A stretch of DNA of 64,000 nucleotides from Nymphaea colorata. Lineage: Eukaryota; Streptophyta; Magnoliopsida; Nymphaeales; Nymphaeaceae. Both the position numbers and the translations under genes were made by a program. Shown piece after piece: positions 34,240 through 46,834 of the stretch (position 1 is its first letter; each line of letters opens with the position of its first letter). Below the pieces are notes generated by a model, which was not told where the DNA came from, did not search any database, and saw nothing but the letters and a program-made list of their open reading frames with translations. Where the stretch lies: positions 13,020,802-13,084,801 of the forward strand of contig NC_045145.1 of the NCBI RefSeq assembly GCF_008831285.2. The letters are read 5' to 3'.

Positions 34240-36310
34240 AGCTTTTCTGAGCCTTTAACTATAAAATTCAGATTCCATATACCTTACGGCATGGAAATAT
34301 GTATAGTTAGAGTGCACATTTGTCAGGTACGCATGAAAGAAGCTAATTTTACGCTATTGGCAGTACTGCTTAGATATGGAACTAAATCACCACCTCCCCC
34401 ATTTATTGGAACCAGCCTTAAAAAGAAGCTGACCGTTTATTTGACTCAGACAAATGTGTATGTGATGAATTAAGAAGAAAAATATGGGTATACATACATT
34501 TGATTTGGGACAGATCGATTATCGTTGCAGGCTATGAAATAGACCTGTAAAGTACAACGGCTCTTAAAACACTTGTCCTTAGAATAAGTGTCCTAAGAAC
34601 AAAGAGTTCATGTCCATATGAACAAGTTGTAATTCTGTATAGTGTTTAGTGTTTGCTTGCAACGACAGAATTTTCAACATGTGACGTTTTACCATATATT
34701 CTCTCTCTCTCTCTCTCTCTCAAAAACACATTATAAAACATGTGAACTAATAAAAATATTCTTTTTCGATATAAAAAATTCACATACGACAAAGGAAAAT
34801 ATTTTTTTTAAAACATATTAAAAATATAAGCCTATTAAAATTCACTTTTTTTCTCTCTCTACACACGGAAGACTTAAAATCAACATAAAATGAAAGAAAA
34901 TACTTAAGAAAATATGTAAAAAAAAAACATGCAATCCTATAAAATACTCTCTCTCTTGGTCTTTGTCTTTCTATCTCTATAAATACAATTGACCTAAAAT
35001 TTAGATACAATAAAAGAAAATGCACAATAAAAGATGTAAAAGATACATGAGCCAAAAAAATTCTTTATCTGCCATGGTCTGCTTTCAAACTTTAGACCGT
35101 TTAAAGTAATACTGGATGGTTTTTTATTTTTTATTTTTTTTCATACAACTTCTGCCATGATTTAACTGCGATCCACTTCAAGATCGGTTGTCAATGTTTT
35201 ACCAAACTGAAAGCCATCATAGGGAGATCCTATTTGAAATTTGCTAAAATTATTGATGGTTGCTAATGAACATGGCTATATGAGAGTGTGCGGTTTGGCT
35301 GTCCATCTCATAAACTTACCATGAATTTTTCTTTCTTCTAATTTTGCAAAAAATTTTCTAGTATTTTGAATTGAGGATGGGCAAGACCCATGCATGCAAA
35401 GCAAAATACTATTGATATGACTGCTCTCCAAGTCTCAACCTCATAATTCATTATATACCAAAGATGAAAGGCCTCAAATTTATATAATGTTTTGTGCCCA
35501 TGCAGAAAAAAGAGACACAAGCCATCAAACTCTTAATTCTCTTTAAATTAAATGCCCCAAGCAGAACGCTCACAAACTTGCATGCACACGGCGCCATTAA
35601 TCGAATTGAGAGGTACTTAGATGCACTTTCCACAAAAGAAGAATGAAACAGGTGATACTACAGTTCATTTTCCAATGAAAATTCCCATCATATTCTGCTT
35701 TTCTGGATGTCTCCAAATTCTGAATATGCACAATCAATTGTAGTAGATGCAGGAAGTGGGACCAGAAGAGGAAAACTGAGGCATCAGGCCTCTAAAGACT
35801 CCCCACATTGGTATGACTTTAAATGAAAAACAAATTTTTTGTACATATCAAATGGATCATTTTCAGTATACAATGTCAACCTTTTCAATATACATTGTCA
35901 GTGGACATGAGCCGGTGAACAAGATCAAATGGAGATGGTAATGCTCTGTCATGGACATTGGGCAGATTGGAGCCAATGATCCAGGATCATTGTAAGGTTC
36001 ACGCAAGAGATAGAGAAGCAAAAATAAATTTCCTTACAAATGCCAAATGTGGACCAGAAGAACTAAAATACAAATCAGAATTTCAGCAAACACTTCATAT
36101 GCATAAAAAGAAAACACCTTCTCAGCATAAAAAATCATATGCACCAACCACCTCAAGCTTATAAGATACAACGGAATTAACGTAAAAAAATATAAAAAAG
36201 GGAAAATACGTGCCAATTTAAGTTTTAAATGTCCTTGTTGAAGAACTGATGGATTGAGATCTTGAACCAGATTCAACTTATTGTTTATGTGGAAGAAATG
36301 AAGAAGGTGA
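34240..36310. other. Intergenic DNA with (CT)n tracts
   Basis: No gene recognised. (CT)n at 34699-34723, and pyrimidine-rich pieces at 34845-34985. Confidence 0.5.
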
Positions 36311-36319
36311 ACACTACTT

Positions 36320-36560
36320 GTTCCTCGTTATTTTCATTTTGCAGTGGCTAAAACTTGTGCCTCTAGGCTACCCGATACTATTTCCATAACTAAAATAAAC
36401 AGGTATGAGAATAGCGGATCTCCCTAGGGAAGACCTGGTTTAAGATGCAACCAAGCTCCCTCCCTCCCACTGATGAGATGGTCTGAGGAAACCGACGTGA
36501 CTAGTACCTTAAATTTGAGAGACCTGGCATTGGCTAAAACCCAAATGCCTCAGGGTCCCG
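36320..36560 (-). mobile_element. LINE fragment, RT motif B region
   Basis: In broken minus-strand frames the sequence gives KPGLPRGDPLFSYLF and then ILVMEIVSGSLEAQVLA. This is a good match to the G-L-R-Q-G-D-P-L-S-P-x-L-F-x-L-V-M-E segment of plant LINE reverse transcriptases. It differs in sequence from the relic at 32330-34228, so it is a separate insertion. Only ~80 codons remain. Confidence 0.7.
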
Positions 36561-36564
36561 TTCT

Positions 36565-37940
36565 TTTTGGTCCCCCGACTTAATACGCTGCTGCCATTTA
36601 AATGTAGTTTAAAACCCTCACTAACCAGAGAAAGTTGAGTGCGGTACGATGCAAAAGAGAAAAAGGTATTTTGGTAATTTTGAAAAAGAAATATTTTTCA
36701 TTTTTTTATTTTTATTTAATTTTTATTTGTATCATGTAAACTAAAGATATTTTAATCACAAAATTAGTGCACTACTATAACACATATAACCAAATTTTCA
36801 CGCTCACACCATCCATTGCCATAATTGCAACCCCTTCCTCGTCCTGGACGACCAGGAATTTGTTGTGGGCTGTAAAAAAAAGTGACATTAATTAACACGG
36901 ATTTCAATTTCATGTACAAATAATGGCGAGAACGACCAATTTATATAAAAGCAATTGTTGTTTGATTGGCGCATGAGTTGTGTAAATTAATCACGAGAAC
37001 AATGAATAATTTATCTATTTATTTACTTTTAATGAAATAATACTAATGACACATGGGTGAAATGATATATAACATATATTATTATATTTTAAATGTTACT
37101 CAGTTCATTATTAGCATAATTTTAGGGCTTGTTTGGTTTCAAATCTAGAATTTTTTTCTTGCTTTTCACTTCAGATTCTGTAAAAATGATGCTTTAATGT
37201 GTACGTGTATATCCATAAGATTGGTGTTAGTTTACTCTAGATATATCTCTTAATAATGAAATATTGAGCTAGTAAGTGGTCCGGTTTGTGTTCGGATCTA
37301 CCTTAACGGAACTTGTCCTTGGACAGAATTTTTGAAAGTGCCCTTCCAGATCAAAACATTATTGGTGCGCTGGAAAATATTCAACATTTACATGTAATCA
37401 AGTTGGATAATATTATAGTCAGGGGTTCAAGGCTCGCTCTTTGTTACGGGTTCGGTCATATGACTAAATTATGCGCCAGGTGTGAGTTTGATTATGACAG
37501 TCATTCAGTTTTCTTTACCCAACTTGACTAAAAATTTGTTTCCTGGATACAGTAATATTGAGATTTTAATTTGCTGACGCATTTTCTTCCCTAACTTTAT
37601 ATATAACAACAATTTAGTTTCGTTGTTGTATGTTTTAAGGAAGATCAAAGGGTTCAGCCAAGATGACTAAATCATTTCAAACGCTCTCCTGCTTGTCTCA
37701 CGTTTGCTGAAAACAGTTGCAAACTATTGACTCTTTCACATTCTCTCTACTTGGAGATGGAAAACATGACCAAAAAAAAAAATTGCAAGAACCAAATCAA
37801 ACAAGGGGGGGGGGGGAGAGAGAGAGAAAGGAGCCGATGAAATGCAAATTTGCATATTTAAAGAATAGATTAGTTACACGCATTTCAAACAATTTAAAAT
37901 GAATAAAAAAAGTTCAGCAGCATGATGTAGCAATACTACA
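36565..37940. other. Intergenic DNA
   Basis: AT-rich with no gene recognised. A 12-base G-run followed by (GA)n lies at about 37805-37828. The open frame at 37313-37531 resembles no family I know. Confidence 0.45.
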
Positions 37941-38734
37941 GATCATCTCCTATCGTCTAACCTTTTCCCAAGACAGTCCTTTAAATGCTGCGGCAGATGG
38001 AGTGCAGGACATGATCTGTAAATTGTCAAATCTTCAAGCTTCGGGAGGCAGGCAATCTGTTGCTTTGCATCCATAGGACATGCTCCTGCTGCATCATTTT
38101 GTTGGGGAGTAACATCATTGACATCCGTTAGGGCCCGTTTGATAGACAGGAAGAATTTAACGTGGTAAATTTACCATGGTAAATTTTTCTGGAAAAATTT
38201 ACAGGATGAAATTTCTTTCTCTTTCAATCTGAGGGTCTGTTTGATTGCACATGAAAAATTTAACCTGGTAAATTTAATCTTGTTTGATGGACAAAATAGA
38301 AAAATGGAGAGACTTTTTTCATAACATTTAGTAGTTGTTGTTGTTTTTCTTTTCCTCCCCACTTTGACGTGGGAAGAAATTGGAAGATATATTCCTATTG
38401 AATGTGAACTACAATTTTTATAGTTGGTTATAAAGTGCTCTATCGATTAGTCAGAAACAGAAATAATCAGCTTACTGATAATGTAATGCCAATATGCCAT
38501 CAATGGGATCCTCTGAAAAGTCAGAAATAGACACATTTTCTCAGCATTTCTATCACTTGAAGTGAATTTCTCAAATCAAATTATCAGAGCTTGTGTGTGG
38601 AACATTGACTACAACTTAAGAAGAACAGTGAAACTCAAACATGGCGTAGCAGTTGCTATATCAATAAAAACTACTATCGAACCAACAATATACAAAATAC
38701 AACTGAAAATATTAACAAAGGCCACAAAGAGAGC

Positions 38735-39240
38735 CTAGCATAGGCAGACATCAGGCGGACATCTAGACCCAGGAACCCCCATTTTGAATGTGACCTTCTT
38801 GAAGTCTCCTAGTCTGCATAGTGCTGCAATCACAGTGTTGTATGCAACCACATCTGGTTTGCACCAGAATTGCTTCATTATGTAGAATGCCATCAACGCT
38901 TCCTTCACCAGGCCTTCCTCCCCCAGCACCTTGATGACAGCATTTATAGTATTCGTCTTCACCAGCTCGTTTGGGACACCCCTTTTGCTCATTTCGTGAA
39001 GAAATCGCCACAGCTTCTTCAAGCAGTTCGCTTTTGCCAACACGTAGGCCATCTCTCTGCAAGTGATGTCAGTGTGGGAGAAACCTCCCTCTGATTCAAC
39101 CCAAGTGTAGAAGTCCAACACTGAAGTGATAGATAAGGAACATTTAAGAAACATACATGCCCAGTAAGAAGCTTGCTCATTTTCCACAACAAATGATTAT
39201 TTAATGCATCACGAAGGGCAGCATAAGAAGTTTTAATTTT
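38735..39240 (-). pseudogene. Captured pentatricopeptide-repeat (PPR) gene fragment
   Basis: The minus-strand frame at 39187-38735 shows PPR architecture: HTDITCREMAYVLAKANCLKKL, WRFLHEMSKRGV, then a repeat with VIKVLGEEGLVKEALMAFYIMKQ, and KPDVVAYNTVIAALCRLGDF, the canonical P-D-V-x-x-Y-N-x-x-I-x-A-L-C signature. Upstream, LRDALNNHLLWKMSKLL is in another frame, so at least one frameshift exists near 39125. The end GSRCPPDVCLC just precedes a stop. PPR proteins normally bind organellar RNA and carry many 35-residue motifs; only about three survive here. The fragment lies wholly inside the Pack-type transposon and is most likely a captured piece of a gene elsewhere. Confidence 0.85.
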
Positions 39241-39808
39241 TTTTTATTAGTGGTGTTTCTGTTTCAAAAGCATTGTAACATTTGTATCAGCTATTATAAG
39301 CCTTGGACCTTTGCAGTCATGCCAGTTCCCTTGAGTTATTTCAACTCCTGACTCTCATTCTCTGTGCATAAAAGTGCAAATTTGTTCTTCCTTCCTATTG
39401 TACCCATTCTTCTTACAGAAAATTCATGACACTAACTCAATTGAATCCTGGCAGATTCGTCATGTTCTTCTACTGAGCTATTCCAGAGGAAACTAGGCAT
39501 AACAGACATAGATGCATGCAGAAGGAGTTCATGCTAGTGCTTTTCTCTCTAGGTCCATACATTCTGCAATTAGGAACATTGATCCTTGTGCTTTTCTGCT
39601 TATTAGATTGCAATAATCCGCATATCTGACATATATCTTTCTACAACTTTGATGCACAATTGTTGAGTTGCTGGTTCCGTATGTTGTCAGTATTAGTTAT
39701 CTGATGGTCATCTCCTCTGTTCTGAAATCCTATTTCTTTTATGTAGATGGCACCTCTTTTTCTCCCTCACACATTGTTTGTTGTTTCCTTTCTGGTATGA
39801 ATTTTCAG

Positions 39809-40018
39809 GGGTATAGTAGACAGCAAGGTGCCTATGTTTCTATCCATCAAGATATGAATGTTGGATTCGGAAGCTGGGAAGTTAATCCTATGGATCTAGA
39901 TAACCCATTTCCTAACGGTGAAGCTTCTGTTCACCTCTGGCAGGGGGATGACGATGGCCTGGTTCCAGTATCTCTGCATGCTACGTTTCTGAAAGGAGAA
40001 TACCCAACTTCTGGTTGA
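39809..40018 (+). pseudogene. Captured alpha/beta-hydrolase exon
   Basis: Immediately after a splice-acceptor-like TTTCAG at 39803-39808 the plus strand encodes GYSRQQGAYVSIHQDMNVGF, GSWEVNPMDLDNPFP, then SVHLWQGDDDGLVPVSL. This is strongly reminiscent of one exon of plant alpha/beta-hydrolase-fold proteins (a W-Q-G-D-x-D-x-L-V-P-V segment that contributes the acid residue). After VPVSL similarity stops and the frame runs to a TGA at 40016-40018. The retained acceptor and upstream pyrimidine-rich DNA show a genomic (intron-containing) origin, not a retrocopy. It is on the opposite strand from the PPR piece in the same transposon and comes from an unrelated gene. Confidence 0.8.
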
Positions 40019-41839
40019 AAAGAGAAAACCCAACTTCTGGTACCTGCACCTTGGTTAACCCTGTACCCATTTGACGTAGCTTCAGACTTTTTAGTTGAAA
40101 CAATCTGGTCCGAGCTCGGACTTTCGAGCGGGTGGAATTCCACCCTCTCCCTTTTGGGTTAAACGGGTGGAATTCCATCCCGTTTGACGGGATTTCAATC
40201 GGGCGGGTGAAATTTCACTCGCCCGTACCAATTTCTCCTCCTCTGATGGATTTCAACCGCCCATCAAACGGGCCCTTAGAGACTTGAGATTGGGGAAGTC
40301 TTTAAGAGATAACTGTCTCAGTTGCCAGAGGCATTGCCAGTGGCCTCCCAAACTGATGTCCTCATTAAAACCTTGTAGGTGCAATTCCTCCAGTTGGGAG
40401 AGAGCCCACACCCATTTAGGCACCCTTCCCCATTTGAGCTCTTCAACCCTCGAGTCTATCAAAGTCAGATCCTTGAGGGAGGGTAGAAATGTTGATAGCT
40501 GATCTGATGGCAATGACAGCGTTGAGTTCCACAGCTGCCCCATCCAAGAGCATCAGATTGAGGTTGGGCAGGAGCTAAAGCAAGTTCTACTCCAATCTTG
40601 CATTTGGGCAATTCAACACTGTCAGGGCACGGAGCCGAGTCGCTTGACCGTCATGCCCCGGCAGCTCGGATAGAGCATAAATCAAGCCTTCTGTCTGCAT
40701 CTTTGGACGGTTCTGAAATTCCACCTCTCTTAAGCATGAATAAAAGTTTCTGTTGCTAATTCCCTTGATCCAGCTGCTGGCCATCCTTCTCAGTTGGGCA
40801 AATTCCATGCTCTCAGATCCTCAAGTGAAGGAAGGTGAGCAGGGAGCTGCTTCAGAGTGTTCAGATTAGACAACCACAGCCTCTTTCAATCTGGCATGTG
40901 TACATCAGCTACTTGCTCTAACCTCTCACAATATCTCACCTCCAACCACTCCAAGGCAGGCATGTTAGCGAGAGTCTTTAACTTATAACATCCATACACA
41001 TCCAACCACTTGAGAGCAGGCATGCCATGAGATAATTGCTCTAGGCTGCCACATCCTTCCACCTGCAACCAGTCCAAGTTGGGGAAGTCACCAATCGTGT
41101 TGAGTCCATCATAGCTCCGAATTTTCAAGGACTTTAGCATAGGCATGCTCGGCAATTCACACAGTGTAGGGCAGGTGTTGACCTCCAACTTCTCCAATGA
41201 TTTAATTCCTATCACTGTTGCCCACAATGGGAAACATTGCAGCCGTAATGTCTGCAGCTCCACATAGTTGGTGTCCAAATACCACACAGGCCTTTCACCT
41301 TTATTATCGCAAATTGCCAAGCTCTCTATGCCATGTGGAGGTTCCAAAGCCTCCAGCAAACCCTTCTGTTCCGAAGCACAGCCCACCATGTCATTTTTTC
41401 CCACCTTGAAGTCTAATTCCACACCAATTAGCTCGTGCTTCTCCTTAAGATGTGCGTCTTTTGCATCAATTACTTTCACCCTTCCCTCTTCCAAACGTTC
41501 TACTAACAAGTACCCCTTTAGTTTGTTCAAGTCTTTCAGTTCCCTAATATTGCATCCCCTTATGTCCCCTTTGCCATCACATACAAGAAACCTTTGGCTA
41601 TAAAAAGTTTCCCAAACCTTCGGCTATAAAATTCAAACGCGTTGCATGTTCAAGCTCAAGATACCTCTAGTTGCAGAGTTCTCCCATTTCGTTGGGCAGC
41701 TCTTCAATTTTACTATGATTTAAATTCAATGTTTGCAGGTTCTAGAGTCTACCGATTGAATTGGGCAACTGTCTCACATCAGAAAGGCTAAGATCAAGAT
41801 ATTTTAGAAGTGAAAGGTTTTGAATGGGAGTTTGGTAGC

Positions 41840-42512
<673 letters not shown>

Positions 42513-42740
42513 GCATAATATTAGCAAAAGCATTTGGCTAACGATGGTAGAACCAAAGCAGCAATTACTTGTGTCTGAATCCAACGTTCAAACCAGTTTT
42601 TTTTAAATTAACCGTTCACATATTATCTTAAAAATAATTTGGTAGGTGAACCAAGCTAATAATTGAGATCAAAATAAGTCTGAAACCATTTTCTCCATGC
42701 CTAATGTTATTAAGATTTTCCTTGAGTATATATATATATT

Positions 42741-43215
42741 ATGACAATTATTGGACATGGATTGAATTTCATGACCCACATTTTTTGGTAAACTTAGAAC
42801 AATTAAAACTGCTACTTTTAAATTTTCATGTATCCAGTTTCTCTCTATTTTTTTTTCCATACCTATAAATTTGTACCTTTGGAGTTCAAATGTGAAGGAA
42901 AAATTTCAAAAATCCGACTGGAATCTGGGTTACCACAGTGGCAGTGGCGAACAGCCATAAATAGTAGAGTGTTCCATGGATTTGGTACTCCATCAAGTTG
43001 TTCTACCATTCAATTTCATGACCACACTGTTTATGTAAGAACAGTATATTATGGTTGTTAGTACAATTTAATGGTCTGCCCCCTTCTTTAATTTCTAGTT
43101 GCTGAATTTATAAGAAAGAATAAACCCGTCGGTTGGAATTAGAAGTACAACGTGCCCATTGCTTAATTTGGACTATGGTGAGCCCATGTGCTCTACAAGC
43201 TGGCAAGGTATATGG
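42741..43215. repeat. Segmental duplication, copy 1
   Basis: ACAATTATTGGACATGG...GAATTTCATGACCC, then TTTCATGTATCCAGTTTCTCTCTATT, CATACCTATAAATTTGTA, GAACAGCCATAA, AGTGTTCCATGGATTTGGT and, further on, TATGGTGAGCCCATGTGC. These recur in the same order at 61041-61860. Each copy lies on the 5' side of a minus-strand NLR relic, so both seem to descend from duplication of an NLR locus with its flank. Another shared piece (CTAAATAAATC...CTTCTACGTCACCT, 44387-44432) matches 61876-61925. Confidence 0.8.
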
Positions 43216-43619
43216 CCCAATCCCTATCTTCTACGGTCACGTACAAAAACACCCAGTTTCAGCCACATCTTACCCAAATAAAGAAATGTTTCTTTATTCC
43301 TCAGCAATCACTTCCCAATCATCTCAGCTTCAGCAGAAATACTGTTTTTAGCTTTACCAAACATGAACATATTTCTTGAAAGTCCATAGGCACCAAATGA
43401 CAGTGTGGAAAGTAACTTTCCAACACTTGTTACCAGCCTCGCTTAACACTGTTGTTCTTAGCTACCATTGTCAACATCATTACTGCTAGAAAACATCATT
43501 ACTGCTAGAGAGCAAGAAACCGAAAAAAGTGATCTGCATCTTCCTCTTGTCATTTATACATGAAGAACCACTGCACTTCAATCTATCTAAAGTAGGGAAT
43601 GAGAATCTGCCTACATAAG

Positions 43620-44350
43620 CAATATACACAAACTTATTTTTTCTCTCTTTTATGAATCTCCCTGTTTCTCTCACCTCTTTCAATTTCTCTCCTAAAATCT
43701 CTCTTTTTATTTCTCTTCGGTTTATCTCTCACCTTTAAATATCTTTCTCTTTTGCCTGAAAATCACTTTCTCTTCGTTTCTCTTGAATTTATTTCTTTTC
43801 TGAGTCTCTCTCTCTCTCGCTGTCTCTCTTCAATTTTCTCTCTTAAAATCTCTTTATCTTTCTTTCGTTAATCTCTCCATCTCTCTCTTCTGTTTGTATC
43901 TTAAAATCTCTCATTCTCTCTGTCAATCTCTCTCTCTCTCTCTATCTCTCTCCCCCCCCATTGTTGTCTCCCTTTCTTTCTCTGCGTCCCTTTCATTTCT
44001 TTTTTACGATCTCTTTTTTTATCTCTTCGATCTCACTCGGCAATTTCTCTCTTAAAACATCATTTTCTCTTACTGTTATTAATCTCTCTATTTGATTTCT
44101 CCCTCTGTACTTTCCCTTCTGTTTCTCTATGATTTCTCTATGAAAATTTCTCTCTATTATTAATCTCTTTCTGTCTATCCTAGATTTGCCTCTCTCTCTC
44201 TCTCTCTCTGTGTCTCCCCCCCTCCCCCCCCCCTCTCTCTCTCTCTCTCTTGGCTTGTCTGTCTCTTTTAACATTATAAATAAGGTTGAACTACTATATA
44301 ACTTTTATTATTAATAAGGTTGATCTTTGCTGGCTCTCTCTCTCTCTCTC
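43620..44350. repeat. ~730-bp pyrimidine-rich (CTCTCT) tract
   Basis: Plus strand composed largely of TCTCTC/TTTCTC words, e.g. CAATCTCTCTCTCTCTCTCTA and a C8-C9 run near 44220. It is absent from the otherwise matching block at 61 kb, so it expanded or inserted after the duplication. The minus-strand open frame of E/R repeats is an artefact. Confidence 0.8.
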
Positions 44351-44449
44351 TATACATAAATGCAACATTGATCCATGACTGCTGCTAAATAAATCCAGAA
44401 GAAAACCTCAACTCCAATCTTCTACGTCACCTGGATTTGTACTTCACTG

Positions 44450-45120
44450 ACGATTAAGAAGGAAAAAAAAAAAGAACATTAGAGGCAAGTGCGCTCATGC
44501 AGGGGTAAGCTAATAAAATAAGAATGATATTAAAGTAAAGATGAAAAAACTTCCTAAATCACATCCTAACTAGTGTAACATGGTGCCAGATATATGTTGC
44601 CCCCAGTGGCACGTGATCACTTAATACCATTCAGTCATTTAGATCCCAATCCAGTAATCAAGAACATATTGATAGTCTTTTTTTCCAGATTGTGATTCAT
44701 TTTTTTAAATTGAAATTATTTGTTTTAATATTGTTTGCAGTAATTATTGTTCTTGCTTAAAATATTAAAAAAAACAAATACCAATAACTTGAAAAACTTG
44801 TCAGAGTTATAGAAGAAATTAGGCAGTGCTGAGAATAATGTGAGAAGGCAAATCAGATTGTTGACTGTCCTTACGTCTCTTAGTTGTCCAATATGTAGTT
44901 TCTAGGTAGAATATTTCTTGCTTTCTTCTTATTCTTCTCCTTTCAACAGAATCTGATTAGTCAAATTTCAATTTAATTTCGCAAAGTAGAGAAACTAAAT
45001 GGCATTTCATGTCCGCCTGTGATAATTCTATAAAATTCATGACCATGGCAATTTACTCTACCATCTCCTAGAGAGGAAGCCTGAGCAATACTATACCATA
45101 GTATAGTATTTGGTGCAGCC
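44450..45120. other. Intergenic DNA
   Basis: AT-rich; nothing supportable. Confidence 0.5.
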
Positions 45121-45159
45121 AGACACTGTCAGGCCGTACCTAAAAAGGCAGATTATGCA

Positions 45160-45437
45160 CAGGACCTGGCCAAGCCTAGCTTGGTATGGGTAGGCTAGGT
45201 CGCACCAGGCTGTACCGGCGGCCACAACTCAAGCCTGGCTTAACCAGGTATGGCCCTGGCCGGCCTGGCTCAACAGGTCTTGCCTCCTTAGGATATGCCA
45301 GTGGCCGGCCTGTTTCTGGCCAGGCCATTCTAGGCCTGTCTACGGCTAGCCAAGCTACGCCTGCAGCTAGGTTTACAGCCAGACAAAACAAGCCATGTGG
45401 CTGGCCTGAAGCACATTTTTAGGTCTGTTGTCTGCCA
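45160..45437. repeat. GC-rich AGGCCTGGC-word repeat region
   Basis: Dense overlapping words GCCTGGC, CCAGGC, GGCCGGCCTG and AGCCTAGCTTGG on both strands in an otherwise AT-rich locus. Frames on both strands translate to proline/glycine/arginine-rich low complexity. Probably a dispersed repeat of unknown class. Confidence 0.55.
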
Positions 45438-45750
45438 CTCAGCTAGGCCTAGCTTGCTGGGTGCTTGGGACTAGCTTGCCCTTGGCACAGTCAAACTCTC
45501 GCTCAATTTTTTGAACAATTTTAACCTTATTAGGGAATTATGTAATTTGAAGCTAATAATAACTAATTATACTTAAAAAAAAGACTAACTCAGCCAGGCC
45601 TAGCTTGCTGGGTGCTTGGGAATAGCTTGCCCTTGGCACAGTCAAACTCTCGCTCAATTTTTTGAACAATTTTAACCTTGTTAGGGAATTATGTAATTTG
45701 AAGCTAATAATAACTAATTAATAACTAATTATACTTAAAAAAAAGACTAA
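45438..45750. repeat. Recent tandem duplication, 151-bp unit
   Basis: The unit runs CTCAGC(T/C)AGGCCTAGCTTGCTGGGTGC through CTCGCTCAATTTTTTGAACAATT to TTAAAAAAAAGACTAA. Copy 1 starts at 45438 and copy 2 at 45589, with only a few substitutions and an extra AACTAATT in copy 2. Confidence 0.9.
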
Positions 45751-45789
45751 AATGCCATTCGGTCTTTTTCATCTATAAATAATCATTGT

Positions 45790-46620
45790 TTCTACCTTCT
45801 AATACATCATCAACCCCTTGGAGCCCTCTCTCTTTGTAAATACTTTTTCATTTCTACCTTCTAATATGCCTGACAACCCCTTGAAGTCTTCCCTCTCCTA
45901 CTCCAAACTTTCTTCTTATCCTCTTTTCACTTTAATATCTCTCTTCAGTGCTTCCTCATTTTCAATCTTGCAGTATTTCTTCTTCTTCAATTTTCATAAT
46001 CGAGGAGCTCATGAAAGGCTCTTGCCTACTTTCTTCAACTCATTGGAGTCCTCATTTGATGACCTTATTTGGTAGTGGAAGCAAAGAAGTGATTTATTCT
46101 TCGACTTTATCAAGGTATGTTGATCTTTTCTATTTTTTTTTTACTTTTTGATTTCATGTCAAGCCAATTAATCCATAGAGATGGATTCGGAGAGAGAAGG
46201 ATTTTTCTTAAAGCTATGAGAGTATGAACAATGCAAGTTTGTCTTTTTAATTCTCTCTTTCTCTATTTTCTTAAAAATCTGTCTTTTCAACTATCTCTTT
46301 TTTTTGAAACTATCTCTATTTTTTTAATTCTCTCTCTTTCAAATATCTTTCTCTCTCCCACTCTTTCTTTTAGGTTACTCTCTCTTTAACCTCTCCAATT
46401 TTTACTTTCCTCTTCATTTTGCTCTTTCTTTCAATCTCTATATTTTCCTTTTTTGAACTTCCCTTTCTCACTCTTTTTACTTCTTTCTTTGTTTTTTTTT
46501 GTTCTCCCTCTTCTTTAACTAATCTCTCACTTTTTTTTCTAGTTTTCATCTCTCTTTTATTAATCTCTCTTGTTAATGTCTCTCTTTAAATCTTTCTCTT
46601 TTGGAGTGATTACTATACTT
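45790..46620. other. Pyrimidine-rich intergenic DNA
   Basis: Long TTCTCTTT/CTCTCTTT-rich sequence, particularly 46230-46610. Open frames at 45818-46151 are serine/phenylalanine low complexity. No gene recognised. Confidence 0.45.
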
Positions 46621-46834
46621 TAAGCTCCTTGCTTAAATCCAAAGATATGTTGACAAAGAAAGGGTGTGATGTAAATGGAGACATGGCTACTGATGAACAT
46701 TACACATGCCATTTTATATTGAGCAAATATTAAGATAAGTTGGACCGATAACCTATTGTACAATAAGAGGTCCTGTGCGCCCAAATTTAAATATGGAGCA
46801 GATATTTGAATCTTGTGGAATGCATCAGGGATCC

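Larger units (their letters stand above)
38131..40275. mobile_element. Pack-type DNA transposon (PIF/Harbinger-like) carrying two gene fragments
   Basis: The left terminus GGGCCCGTTTGAT (38131-38143) is exactly inverted at the right end as ATCAAACGGGCCC (40263-40275). TTA flanks both sides (38128-38130 and 40276-40278), the target duplication typical of PIF/Harbinger. Removing the element and one TTA rejoins the LRR reading frame in the order seen in the paralogous LRR at 58439-58757, so the borders are well supported. Inside: MITE-like sequence at 38131-38300, a PPR gene fragment (minus) at 38735-39240, an alpha/beta-hydrolase exon (plus) near 39809-39985, and CGGGTGGAATTCCA-rich sequence near the right end. 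No transposase is present, so it is non-autonomous. Length is 2,145 bp. Confidence 0.85.
37943..41830 (-). pseudogene. NLR (CC-NBS-LRR) pseudogene, LRR region, split by a transposon
   Basis: Read downward from ~41830: LSLLKYLDLSLSDVRQLPNSIG, a stop, LQTLNLNHSKIEELPNEMGELC, a stop, then a 214-codon open stretch (41530-40886) starting MNKLKGYLLVERLEEG. This has LRRs such as LEKLEVNTCPTLCELPSMPM, CGSLEQLSHGMPALKWLDVYG and MPALEWLEVRYCERLEQV. Further pieces follow: PKMQTEGLIYALSELPGHD (40808-40587) and VPKWVWALSQLEELHL...FPNLKSL (to 40276). There the gene is cut by the 38131-40275 element, and LRR coding resumes at 38130 with TDVNDVTPQQNDA, IACLPKLEDLTIY and LHLPQHLKDCLG, ending at a stop near 37943. 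The NB-ARC and CC domains are absent. Several stops and the insertion make it a pseudogene, though part of the LRR is well preserved. Confidence 0.9.

Noticed and set aside
43993-44274. E/R-rich 93-codon minus-strand frame
   Set aside because: Translation of the pyrimidine-rich tract.
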